Position numbers and translations under genes: made by a program. A stretch of 64,000 bases of DNA from Rotaria socialis (taxonomy: Eukaryota; Rotifera; Eurotatoria; Philodinida; Philodinidae), in contig CAJNYU010004581.1 of the NCBI GenBank assembly GCA_905331475.1, forward strand, positions 336,405 through 400,404, read 5' to 3'. Every line of letters begins with the position of its first letter. Position 1 is the stretch's first letter. The notes beneath the pieces are model-generated. The model saw only the letters and a list, made by a program, of their open reading frames with translations. It made no database searches and was not told the origin of the DNA. Positions 51,944-61,746 of the stretch are shown one piece after another.

Positions 51944-53715
51944 GGTGCCTTACGTTTCGTCTCACCTCTTCCGAACACCGGTAAATGTTACCGGGTGTTA
52001 GGAGATGATTTTTTTTTGGTAGAAATTTATGACGGTAGTTCGTAAACACCTATGTACCGGAGATCGTAAGAGACAGCAGGAAGATCGTAATATATTTACC
52101 GGATGTTCGAAATGGGGTATTTTTGCTATATTTAATGTAACACTCGAAGAGGGGAATGAATATGGTCGGGTGTTCGGAAAGTTATTCTAAGGGTACTTTA
52201 ACATGGAGTTCGTAAAAGAATTTATAATGATATTGTAATTGATATCCAGACTTTCTGTTCTAATAAACAATAATAGGTTGTACATTTGATTACATTCATA
52301 ATTATGTAAGTAGAAGATTATTCTTTCTCTACCTATACTCTATGTGCTATAGTTTTCGAAGTTGTGTCTAATTTTCTTCTTTTAATCTATTCATGAAACC
52401 AAGAGATAACAGTATTCCTGGCTCCGATAGAAGTGAAATCTTATATAATGTAGAACAAAAACAGTCTCTATGTTCATAAAATTACCTCCATTTGCTGATT
52501 GTCTTCAATACGTACAAGATTCAAAATATTTGATTGGTCGTGAAAGATGCGAATTCATATCTCGTTTATTAAATAATAATGTTGCAGCAGCAAGAGACAG
52601 CTCTAATGTCGATTATGATGTTACAAAGTTGGGAACACGACAACAACAATCACAAAAACGTTCAAAAGAAACTGTGGTAGCGCCCACAGTATTCTCTTTG
52701 GCACCAACATCGACGCATACACCACGTGCACAAAAGAATGTTATATCATCAAGAAAAACGACATTATTATCATCAGGTACTAAGAAGAGTGCTTCTTCTT
52801 CACAATCATCTTCTGATGAAAGTTCTCAATCGCCACCATTAAAGAAACAGAAGAATAAAAATAATAAACTGATTAAAAAACAAAAGCAACAACACGTGTT
52901 GAAAACAACAACTGAACAAGGTGCTCCGGCACCTCATTTACGTTCAATTCCAATATTGAGTCGTCTTAGAGTTAGACCCAACGATCATACTGCTGGTGTT
53001 TCGTCGTCTTATTCCACATCATTATCTGAACCTGGTCTCATTGCTACAATATCGAAGAATAAACAAACAGCTAGAGTCAAGAAGCGTCAACATTCATCGA
53101 AACATAAATAGAACGATGATGTACATTCGCACTATAGTTACGAATAAATATATATTCCTTTTCTTTCAATAAAACTGATATTTGTAATAGAGTGTATTGA
53201 AGGAATTAGAAAAACAATAACTAACACTAGAATTATAATAGTGAACAGAAGCAGAAGCTTGATTGCTTGAATTCATCGAAACGTTCTCTATACATGATTT
53301 TAGGTTACGAGACTAGCATATCACTTCATATTCTCTCACAATCAACAAACCTTAACATACCTACGACAATTGTGTCGTTTTTTTTTATCACGACCTTCAT
53401 GTCTTCGTCATTACGAACATCCGGACTCCGATTTTCAGCCAAATTTTGATGTCCGTAAAGAGAAAAATTTACATGGAGTTCGGAATCAATTCTGAAAATA
53501 GCTTTTTCAATGGTTATAATCGTTGAAAAAGCTATTGTAAAAATTGATTCCGAACTCCTGCACAGGCTTCATTCCGAACACCCTGTATTTTTGTTGTATT
53601 TCTTTTACGAACTCCATTCCGAACACCATAACATTTTCTTCATGTCCGGAGACCATAAGCATACTAATTTACCGGGAGATCGTAAAAATGGGATGAGATG
53701 AGATGTCATTTTCCC
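51944..53715. mobile_element. 1.77-kb non-autonomous DNA element, 9-bp TSD
   Basis: It interrupts the ADP-ribosyltransferase relic. CTTATTTTG is present on both sides (51935-51943 and 53716-53724), a 9-bp duplication as produced by Mutator-like elements. Left (51944-52230) and right (53405-53715) ends carry many related motifs in opposite orientation: GGTGTTCGGA, GGAGTTCGTAAAAGAA and CCGGTAAAT. The extreme ends match only poorly. It has no transposase but contains a 213-codon ORF. Confidence 0.8.
52470..53111 (+). CDS. ORF of unknown function carried by the 1.77-kb element
   Basis: 213 codons, ATG start, no introns needed. The N-terminal 40 residues look folded (FIKLPPFADCLQYV, IGRERCEFISRLL). 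The rest is low-complexity and strongly basic: Ser runs, a KKQKNKNNKLIKKQKQQ segment resembling a nuclear or nucleolar signal, and a Lys/Arg/His-rich end. I recognise no transposase or other family. An AATAAA lies about 30-60 bp after the stop. It might be a captured host gene fragment; the open frame in a degraded neighbourhood is notable. Confidence 0.5.
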   Translation: MFIKLPPFADCLQYVQDSKYLIGRERCEFISRLLNNNVAAARDSSNVDYDVTKLGTRQQQSQKRSKETVVAPTVFSLAPTSTHTPRAQKNVISSRKTTLLSSGTKKSASSSQSSSDESSQSPPLKKQKNKNNKLIKKQKQQHVLKTTTEQGAPAPHLRSIPILSRLRVRPNDHTAGVSSSYSTSLSEPGLIATISKNKQTARVKKRQHSSKHK

Positions 53716-53948
53716 CTTATTTTGAAGTGAAGTAAAATCTCGATTAAATCCAGCACCCGATTTATACATTATTCATTTACAACAAAAAGTTCCACCACAT
53801 ATTCTTCTTGAACCACCATTTAAAGGTATATGTTCATTTCATTATTGATGTTAAATCTATTGTTTAATTTATATAAATAGATGCTCAACTTTTTCCATCA
53901 GTTGAATCTGATTTTCCTTACGTAATTAATTTTTTTATAGCCATCGTA

Positions 53949-54983
53949 ATGGATTCCTTTTCACTCTCTGCATAGGATTCGTCATTAGTTTTCTATAATA
54001 AACAACCAACGCGGTATGTGAATTGTACATTTATCATTTTTTTTTCAATTTTTATTTCATTGATATAGTCCTTGGTATAAGAAAAAGCGATTCATCTTCG
54101 GTGCCGTCTTAACAGCATTGATTATCATTCTCATTGTTCTTTTGGCAACACTCTTAGGAACTCGTAAAAGTGATTCTGGATCAACAACTGCAACGACTAC
54201 GGATAAATAAAACTCATTTCGTATCTTTTTTGTATTCTTTCTTTTTCTTTGTGTCTATCTGTAGCCGCCAAAAACTTATGATAGTAATATAACTGTGTTT
54301 TCTCCAGTTTCTGTTGCTTATGCATTTTATTCTTTCGATCAGAATGTTGTTGATCTTTATCGCAATCATGATGGAAAAGTGAGAGGAGGCATGAAGAATT
54401 ATATAGATGATTATATTGGTACTGGTCAAGCTATCCTCGTGAATGATTCATCAACGACTTGGATATCTATTGGAAACTCGTTTAATTTCAATAATACAAA
54501 CTTTACTATTGAAGCATTCATTTTTCTTCTTACTGATTCGATAAATGCAAGTCTGGTTCAATTTTCATCTGGAATGTCATTTAATATCAGTATGAGTTAT
54601 GCAAAATTTTATTTAAACTATAATAATACAGTTCATTCGAAAGATCCATTATCAATTAATCAATGAGATTATATTGCAACTGTTTTAGATATATCTGAGG
54701 AAAGCATAACATTATTCGTCGATGATAAACTTTCTGGGCAAATACCATTTTTACCAAAGACGATTTCCAATAATGAAAACGTAACACTGACAATTGACTA
54801 TGGATTTCAAGGTATAATAGATTAATTATCGATTTCATTAAAAGCTAAAACCGGTGATAGAATTCTATGAGATACAGGTGTTCTTGGTTACTATCCTCTT
54901 GACAAAGGAAATAGTGGGTCAATATTTGATTACGGACTTAATTCTCAAAATGCGACTTCATTAGATACAAAAGTAGTTGCATG
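53949..54983 (+). pseudogene. LamG-like domain, single-pass membrane protein pseudogene
   Basis: An ATG at 53949 opens a short exon (to 54013) that splices to 54069. Together they encode a cytosolic stub and membrane span (PWYKKKRFIFGAVLTALIII), then a Ser/Thr stalk. From about 54265 a jelly-roll, LamG-type domain follows (AYAFYSFDQNVVDLY, STTWISIGNSF, NFTIEAFIFL). A second repeat begins near 54890 (LGYYPLDKGNSGSIFDYG). In-frame stops at 53973 (TAG), 54208 (TAA) and 54664 (TGA), plus a broken 3' end beside a MITE, mark it as dead. I know similar type II membrane LamG proteins only as a general bdelloid pattern. Confidence 0.7.
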
Positions 54984-55210
54984 AGTTGTCTAATTCGAAT
55001 TCGATTATAAATGGAGAATGAAGTAATCATTACCACTTCGAATATAATTTAATAAAAAAAACGACCGCACCCATGTTGATTGCAGCAAAAAAGCAAAAGA
55101 AAAAGTTTCATTTATAAATTTATAAATGAAACTTTTTCTTTTGCTGTTTTGCTAAAATAACACGGAAGTGGCGTTTTTTCCATTTATTTTCGAACTCGAA
55201 TTAGACATCT
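54984..55210. mobile_element. Foldback MITE with near-perfect central palindrome
   Basis: The ends are inverted repeats (GTCTAATTCGAATTCGA on the left, GTCTAATTCGAGTTCGA on the right's opposite strand). The centre, 55084-55153, is a 70-bp palindrome with 35-bp arms, no loop and one mismatch. Between them, AAAAAACG-type blocks also pair. The left arm is longer by about 40 bp, suggesting an internal deletion on the right. No target duplication was settled. Confidence 0.78.
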
Positions 55211-55811
55211 ACTCTAGTTTTGTGAAAGACACTGTTTCAAATCCGTTGAGAAATTTATCTTACGAAAAAACGCAGCACTTGTCTATGAATTAATGATAAA
55301 ATTGATTAGAGAATGACTGTTGTTTGCTAAGAAAGCCTATAAAACATTGAATAGATATTGATATGGCTTTGCATGATCATGTTCTTTTATTAGGCTTTAT
55401 TTTATATGTAAGTTATTTTCTTTTTATTCCGCTGTATTTACTCACGCATTTCTATTTACATGATTGCGTAAATAGAGAAAGACAGAGACTTCAATTTTAG
55501 TCAAACTATAGTTTTATCCACAGTATACTTGCGGCACTACCCACAAAAGTATGCAGACTGAGAAAAAAGGGACCCTATTTGGAATCAACGATTTTACCCC
55601 AACTTTCTTCAAGAAATGTATTTAAAAATTGTTTCGGTGTCTTTCTATTGTAAAATCATTTGCATGAAACAGAAATAAAATATTCATCCCCCTTCAAATT
55701 TATTCGAGATTACTATTAATTGGAATATATATATGGCTTTTATTCTATTCTTTTGTAGAATACATATACTCATTTATTTATATAGAATTCAAGTAAAGAC
55801 GTATATTCATT
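55211..55811. other. Intergenic, upstream of the Rel gene
   Basis: 600 bp of AT-rich sequence between the foldback MITE and the Rel-domain gene. It probably holds that gene's promoter; no element was recognised. Confidence 0.45.
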
Positions 55812-57436
55812 ATGTGTGCAAGCTCGTCAAATAGTATTTTTGAACAACTTTTCATTACAATATATTAACTTAACTATCTTTACAGCCTTGCCATTCTACT
55901 CTACTTCATTTGAAAATCCACGTGATTCCGGATTACTTGAGATCATCGGACAGCCATGTTACACATCGAAATTACGATACCGTTCCGATTATGTCAGTAA
56001 AACAAAGCGTCGTGGAGTTCTTCATAGTACAAATAATCTAAATTATCAATATCCAACTATTCGAGTATATTTTCTTTAACATTTTTTTGCCAACAACATT
56101 ACGCTGTCTTTTACTTCTAGATTCCAAAGCAATATATGATTCCTACCGACGAACATTATATTTGTATTTCTCTTGTGACCGTTGAAAGCGAGACAACAAA
56201 ATATCGTTATATACATCCATATGAACTAGAAGATGTTGAAAATCAAGGTTATCATGATAGAAGTCATAATAGTATTTGGTATTCCATTCAAATCGGAGAT
56301 ATTGATGGAATTAAAAGGTACTGACAGTAAAGAAAAATAAAAGAAAATTAAAAAAAAACGTGTTCTTCTCTAATTTAGCTTTCCTAATTTACGTATTGTA
56401 AAGAAAAAAGCAGATGATCTGAAGAATTATGGTAACTTGCAAGTATTCAATTGTCTTAGTAAGTTTTTGGTTAAATCCTACATGAAAATGAAAAGATAAT
56501 TTTCCTTGTCTGTTTTTTAGATAACGAATCCAGTTCACAATTATTATCTATAAAAGATACAATTAAAGAATTTAATCTTGAAAAAGCTCAATTAGCAATT
56601 AGTATAGGAAAGAAAGCAACGAACACTAACGATAACGATACTATATGGATTATATATCATCGTACAACAGTATTCTCAGACGAACTTATTCAACAATTTG
56701 GTAAAGAATCATACGCAAATTGTACACCTTCTGGCACGAGTTCTGTACGATTCAATTCACCAGAAGAGTCCGATTGTCGTGTGCACAAATATGCACCGAA
56801 ATTTGGTTATGCGGATAGTAGTGATGAAATACTTATCTTCTATAAAAATAGACTTCAGTTTAAAAAATATGGAGGTTAGATAAAAATCAAGTTTGTTTCT
56901 TAACTTCTTGTAGTTTTTCTTTGTATAGAGTTACAAGTTACATTCGAATTTGAGGGACTCAATGATAAATGGACAGAACCTGCTCTTGAACTAGAAGTCA
57001 TAGATCGAATGGTATCATTTCGAGCGCCGATTTTCCCATTTCTCATTAACTGTGCTACAACGATCAATATTATATTGACACAAAAAACTAGACTTTTAGA
57101 AACATTAAAATTCGACTATATTCCAAGAGGTAATGCAAGATGTTTCTTTCTTATTTGTATTGTTTCTTATTTTTGTTTTAAGTTCCGTGTCAAGTACATT
57201 CATTGCAAAATTTAAATAAGCGTACTATTTCTTCTCTGTATGGTGACAATGAAGAAACGAATGCGGCATCGGGGAGGGGGAGGAGCGACGGTACAATCAT
57301 CGATGATTTTATATTGACTCTTGTTTATTTCTCTTTTTCTTGTTTGTTTTTGTGCTTAATATTGACAATTAAAAGTATAATCATATTATTGTTCTTTTGT
57401 TTTCTTGAAGCTTCTTCGTATATCTCTCTTCTCTGA
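55812..57436 (+). CDS. Rel/NF-kB-type transcription factor
   Basis: Seven exons: 55812-55833, 55886-56064, 56121-56317, 56379-56458, 56521-56874, 56929-57129 and 57183-57436; 1287 nt, 428 aa, in frame. The N-terminal Rel homology domain is recognised from LLEIIGQP, the recognition-loop region SKLRYRSDYVSKTKRRG, ICISLVTVE, HPYELEDVE and SFPNLRIVKKKADDL. The dimerisation (IPT) half includes VTFEFEGLNDKW, VSFRAPIFPF and LKFDYIPRG. Rel factors control immunity and development from cytoplasm to nucleus. The DNA-contact loop departs from the usual RxRYxCEG: the Cys and Glu are missing. There are no ankyrin repeats. After YIPRG the last exon runs into low-complexity and hydrophobic sequence that may belong to inserted retrotransposon DNA, so the true C-terminus is doubtful. 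Confidence 0.8.
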
Positions 57437-57796
57437 GATATACCTACACTCATTCTTTCAATACATTTCGCTTATCATTTCAACTCGATTGTTCCTTACG
57501 ATGACTCTACTTGTGTTAGATACTTGCTTGTCGAGTTCTTATTCTCATATCTATCTTGTTCATTGAATAACATATACGATCTTCATCCATATTCAATACC
57601 ATTTATTTCATTGCTGTCATTCTACCGTAACTAATTATTGTCGCACCTGGCATTTTGGATAGTTGTTCCTCAGCTGACAAAATTGAGGATGTTACAAGTG
57701 GCGATCTCAGCAGGATGGGCGTGTGAGTTCTGTTTGCCGCCAGTCTACTAACCATTATTTTGCACAATTGCTTACTTGAAAGTTTGAATCACCATA

Positions 57797-58790
57797 GATT
57801 CCTTCGCCATCACAAATATTATCTTCATCATCAAATTCTATGTCATCAATGGAACACTGTTATTTTGATGAAATCGATGATTTAATTCGATCATCTCGTC
57901 ATTCAGCTACACCAGCAATTACTAATTCTTCGAAAGTTGATTATACTACTCGAAACACAACGGATAAACCTCAGAATATCAGACTTGATAATACTCGAGA
58001 TCAATTAAAAATATTTTCCGCACGTCTTGCACGTGTCGAACAATCAGCAACACCGACGCCAGACCTGCTTCAAGTCAATCAGTACAGATCGAGAACTCTT
58101 CAACTATTTTGTCAGAACATTTTCAAATACAAGAAGGAATTAATCGTCTTAAATTAGAGCTTGCCATAGCACACTCACAAATTAATAATAATCAATCAGC
58201 ATCACACTCAACTCAACCATTACCATTAATGTCAACACAGTCATCGAATAATCATCCATTAATTCTAGTACCACATGTTTTACCCGATCAATTAACACGC
58301 ACTCATAGTCGATCATCAGTTTTCATTCGAATCTAAAACTAGGTGAGTGATAATCATATTCATAGCTCGCAGGTACGAACAACTATCTTCTACATACTAT
58401 CTAACAAGCCATTTATGAAGGCGCATTTATTTGGTTCGGTCAAATGCAAAGATATGACGAACGTAATTATAGTTGCGAAGAATTTAAAGTACAATTTTAT
58501 GAAACATATTCGTACGCCTGCCAAGATCCAACATTTTCGAACAGAAGGTCGCCTCTTATTTCAAGGCGATAACGAATCTATGTTAGATTACTTTGAACGT
58601 TTAAAAATATTTATGATCGAAATTCATCCAAAATGCAATGATCAATGATTGAAACATTAATTTGTTCAAAAACTTTGCCCGGATATTTCTTTTGGATGCT
58701 TGTATTAATCTTCCAATTCGAGAACTTGTTCATAAAGTAAAAACCATCGAATCTATAATATTGAATAACAAAACGTTGATGAAAATCCTA
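57797..58790 (+). pseudogene. Retrotransposon gag-like fragment
   Basis: A Ser/Thr-rich leader (MSSMEHCYFDEIDDLIRSS) leads into a coiled-coil part that shifts frame near 58075 (to EHFQIQEGINRLKLELAIA). Beyond stops near 58335 comes a gag-type segment (FRTEGRLLFQGDNESMLDYF, then ERLKIFMIEIHP). It ends in a shifted frame near 58760. No protease, reverse transcriptase or intact LTR pair follows. The stretch 57240-57660 could be an old 5' LTR, since a TGGCATTTTGG primer-site-like motif follows it near 57650; that is inference. Confidence 0.5.
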
Positions 58791-59299
58791 AAAGGCAACC
58801 CTTCGAGTAGGGGCGACGGAGCGTCATTAATTTAGGTGAGGCTCATCATATTCTTTTCTACCGTGGAATTTTTATCAAAGTATCAAGCAGAAAATAAGTC
58901 TTCTTTTTATTGAGCTTCAGTAAAAATAAAAATAGTCAGTATCAAAAAGAAGATTAGAAAATAACAAAAAATACTTTTCTTTGCTCCTACTTTGATGCAA
59001 AAGTCGAGCAATAGCTTTTCAAGTTAACAGAACGGCTTGTCCACGTAATGTGATACTGCGATGATCAAAGTATTCAAAATTGTTTTTCCAGACCAATAGA
59101 TCTTTATAGATCATTAGATGGTTATTTTGTGATGGTTATGTATCTAATAGTTTTTTTTCTTGAAAAAAATGGAACTTTGGCGTCGTAAATCGTAGTTAAG
59201 GCTTTTCAAAAATCGTATTTTGAATCTTTTAAACAGGACTTTTTGGAAAAATGCTCCACACCTTGCCGTTTGCTACAGAATTTAATTCTCTAAAAACTA
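58791..59299. other. Intergenic, nothing firm
   Basis: A short G-rich patch (AGGGGCGACGGAGCG near 58810) might be the edge of the retrotransposon fragment. The rest is AT-rich and non-coding as far as I can see. Confidence 0.4.
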
Positions 59300-59803
59300 G
59301 GCTGTCTACCATGTACTTATTAAACTTGATCTTCAACAGTTAGCTCCTTCCTACTTTGTATGTTACTATGATAATTCAAACTTTTATGCCCATTTTTTTT
59401 ATATATTCAACACTAATCATCAGTATAGTTGAACCTCTTAGCTTGATAATTTTCTCAATTCTTTCTTTTAAAAATATTCGACGTACTCGAACCATCCCAC
59501 GTCAACAACAAAGTAAACAAATTCAACCGATACGCAAAAAAAGATTTTCAATTACTTCGTTGTTTATACGCTCATAACATAATCTACATCTGTAGTATTG
59601 CCATCGCCGTTGGTTTAGTTTATGGTACGACAGTAAGATATCAGCGGTAAACACCTTTGGATCAAGCTATTAACAATTTTTTAAACAGTTTCGGTACGTT
59701 TCTTCACTACATTCCCTATGGTGCAACTTTCTTCATATTTGTATGCTTATCAAAAGCTTTTCGACAGGAACTGAACGTATACATCAATAAGATAATTTAC
59801 TAA
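59300..59803 (+). pseudogene. 7TM G-protein-coupled receptor remnant
   Basis: Pieces in more than one frame follow the order of a rhodopsin-class receptor's second half. A membrane span (about 59385-59450) is followed by NIRRTRTIPRQQ and QPIRKKRFS (third intracellular loop). TM6-like sequence is broken by stops. The last part reads PLDQAINNFLNSFG, then a TM7-like HYIPYGATFFIFVC with SKAFRQEL after it. Stops and frame changes rule out function. Large numbers of such receptors exist in rotifers. Confidence 0.6.
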
Positions 59804-60639
59804 ACTACAAGAATGGTATCCGATGAAGAACATAATGAAACTATACCAGCATAAGATCAAATAGACGTGAATCCTTGTGTTAGTACTATTGTATTAAAGT
59901 CTTAATCAATAAATATTGTGTCGTCAGTACATGGCATATAATAGAATATATTTGATGAAATAAAAAATAGTGTATGTATTAGTCTATTTTTCATGCGTTG
60001 AATAATGAAAATTTAGATTTCATCTTGCTCGGTACATGCTTACAAACGCAATGTGTTTATCTAGTAGTAATGCCATCAGAGAAGTCATGTCCAATAATTA
60101 CTCCCGATCGGAAATAATTTTTCAGAAGACTTTTATAATGAAAACAACCTGTAAATTGAACTATATTATAAATTGCCTTAAAGTATATAATCCTTGATTT
60201 TTAATGTACATTTATGTAATATTTTACTTGAAGATCAAAGATTTATGTTAATACTAACCTTACGTGTAGATTTTTTGCCATTATCTATCTACATTTCAGT
60301 TAATTGTTTTTTTTATCACTATTGCAAACAAAAAGTAATTAAAATAGGAATAACTAAATTGGATATCATGTCTAACGTTATACGTGTGAGCATATGTTAA
60401 ATTAGAATTCGATGAATAAGTTTTGTTCCAATTACAGGAAATAGTTTGAAAAAACGTTTTGCATATTATATTTTTTTTATTGCATAAATTGTTACTGGCA
60501 TAAAATAATACTTGAACTACGATCAATATCACGATGTTCCTAGTAAAGATATTCATAAGAAACACCTTCTAAAACTTCTTAATACAAAATGTAGTCTTTT
60601 TATTTATACACATTTCAAGCTGTCACAACCACTGCGCAG
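59804..60639. other. Intergenic, nothing assigned
   Basis: AT-rich DNA between two relics, with only short frames. No repeat or RNA gene was recognised. Confidence 0.45.
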
Positions 60640-61206
60640 TCAATTGTGACTATAGCAGGAGTACATGATTCCATTTTTGCCATATGTAATACAATCACTG
60701 GTGAATCTACTGGTGCATTCAAAGCTAATTATCCAACTAATAAAGAACCAACTAAAGCTATAGATGGTTTGACTAGTACTAAATATTTTAACTTTGGAAA
60801 TCCAACCACGGATCGCATCAGTTCAGATTCTAGTGGAATTAATACTGGCTTTTATGTCACACCCGAAATAAGTAATGCATCTATGCTATCGGCATTCTTT
60901 TCGCGACTGCAATTGATTTTCCGAATCATGATCCAATAACAATCACACTTGAAGGAACTCGTGCAACCAATTCTACAACTCTCAGTTCTGGAGCAAGCTG
61001 GTCGTTGATTTGCAATGCCTCAACAGGGATCAATTCATCTATTGATCCAGGTCGACAAATATATGCAAATCAACAAAACTTCTTGAATACCATTCCCTTC
61101 CATAGCTATCGATTATTTGTTTCTTTCAAACACGATACTGACAGTTCCTTCTGAAGCTCATATCATAGGATATACATTTGAAATATTTCATTTTACAAAT
61201 TCTTAA
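60640..61206 (+). pseudogene. Discoidin/CBM-like ectodomain fragment, copy 1
   Basis: The first part (AIDGLTSTKYFNFGN, TGFYVTPEISNASMLSAF) resembles an F5/8C-like beta domain where a DGxxxTKY motif precedes an NFG. A frameshift occurs near 60897, after which the domain continues (HDPITITLEGTRATNSTTLS, SIDPGRQIYANQQNF). A stop follows near 61152. The 3' half, from about 60923, is repeated at 63337. There is no start or leader, so it is a relic of a larger secreted or membrane protein. Confidence 0.55.
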
Positions 61207-61680
61207 TATTTATTAAAAGAACTGAAATTACACTTTATTTTCAAATAGAATATAAAGTACGCTTTTTTTGCACATGAAATTTGAAAGCAACAAAAATGTA
61301 ATTTGTTTTAGCTAACTAAAAATAAACTCAGTTTTATTTAATAAATCATCTTATTTGCCAGTTTTGATTTCCATACATTCATCTGGACGGAATCGTTTCT
61401 TAATACAAATGTTTGGTGCACAACAAGGATTGATACCAAATTTGCAGGCAACACAATTCTTTCCGAATTCGCGAGTATCAAGCGATGCTGTATCATCATT
61501 ACTGTCATCATCATTATTGGTCATTGAACGAAGAAACATTCGAGCTCGCTTATCTGTCAATTCCATATCGTTGTCATTATTGTAAAATAAACGTTTTGCA
61601 TTAGACGTTGATATGACGAACACGAATGCAAAAATAACGAGCAACATAATTGTCTTCATAATGGTTTTTTATGAGGAGTA
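60923..61680. repeat. Duplicated block, copy 1 (partner at 63337-64000)
   Basis: The segment from AATCATGATCCAATAACAAT through the six-cysteine peptide gene is repeated about 2.4 kb downstream in the same order and orientation. Differences are scattered substitutions, a small deletion in the spacer and a 12-bp indel in the peptide gene. Confidence 0.85.
61351..61659 (-). CDS. Secreted six-cysteine peptide precursor, copy 1
   Basis: 102 aa, single exon. A clear signal peptide (about residues 1-21, MKTIMLLVIFAFVFVIS) is followed by an acidic propeptide with dibasic KR sites at 22-23 and 37-38. The C-terminal domain has six cysteines at 69, 72, 79, 80, 85 and 95 (pattern C-x2-C-x6-CC-x4-C-x9-C). 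A CC pair of this kind occurs in inhibitor-knot-like neuropeptides, defence peptides and venom peptides; the sequence does not tell which. A TATA-like box lies about 80 bp upstream. A near-identical copy lies 2.4 kb to the right. I do not recognise a named family. Confidence 0.8.
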   Translation of the reverse strand: MKTIMLLVIFAFVFVISTSNAKRLFYNNDNDMELTDKRARMFLRSMTNNDDDSNDDTASLDTREFGKNCVACKFGINPCCAPNICIKKRFRPDECMEIKTGK

Positions 61681-61736
61681 TTGCAATAACAGCAAATGTC
61701 AGTTTGAATAACTGAGATACAACAGAAATTGTGGGC

Positions 61737-61746
61737 CTTTTTATAC
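61737..61746 (-). promoter_or_regulatory. TATA-like box of the peptide gene
   Basis: TATAAAAAGG on the minus strand, about 80 bp before the start codon at 61659. Position and match are good for a core promoter; it has not been tested against the genome background. Confidence 0.5.

Larger units (their letters stand above)
51305..53940 (+). pseudogene. ADP-ribosyltransferase (R-S-E type) pseudogene split by an insertion
   Basis: The first piece (51305-51617) carries an N-terminal conserved part (AAIRLYTMEW). A second exon (about 51675-51943) has the catalytic core: AFSSCTTLLGV with the Ser-Thr box, and HFTTEDEILLLPGTYF with the Glu-x-Glu ARTT motif. The sequence then stops at an inserted element and resumes at 53716 with a typical family ending (NPAPDLYIIHL, PPHILLEPPF) and a further exon at 53881. 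Breaks seen: one-base losses near 51712 and 51727, the 1.77-kb insertion, and no complete start. In animals such enzymes modify arginines with ADP-ribose; the family is expanded in bdelloids. This copy cannot give a full protein. Confidence 0.85.

Noticed and set aside
57300..57436. C-terminal membrane anchor for the Rel protein
   Set aside because: The hydrophobic stretch follows low-complexity sequence and probably reflects AT-rich inserted DNA rather than a designed anchor.
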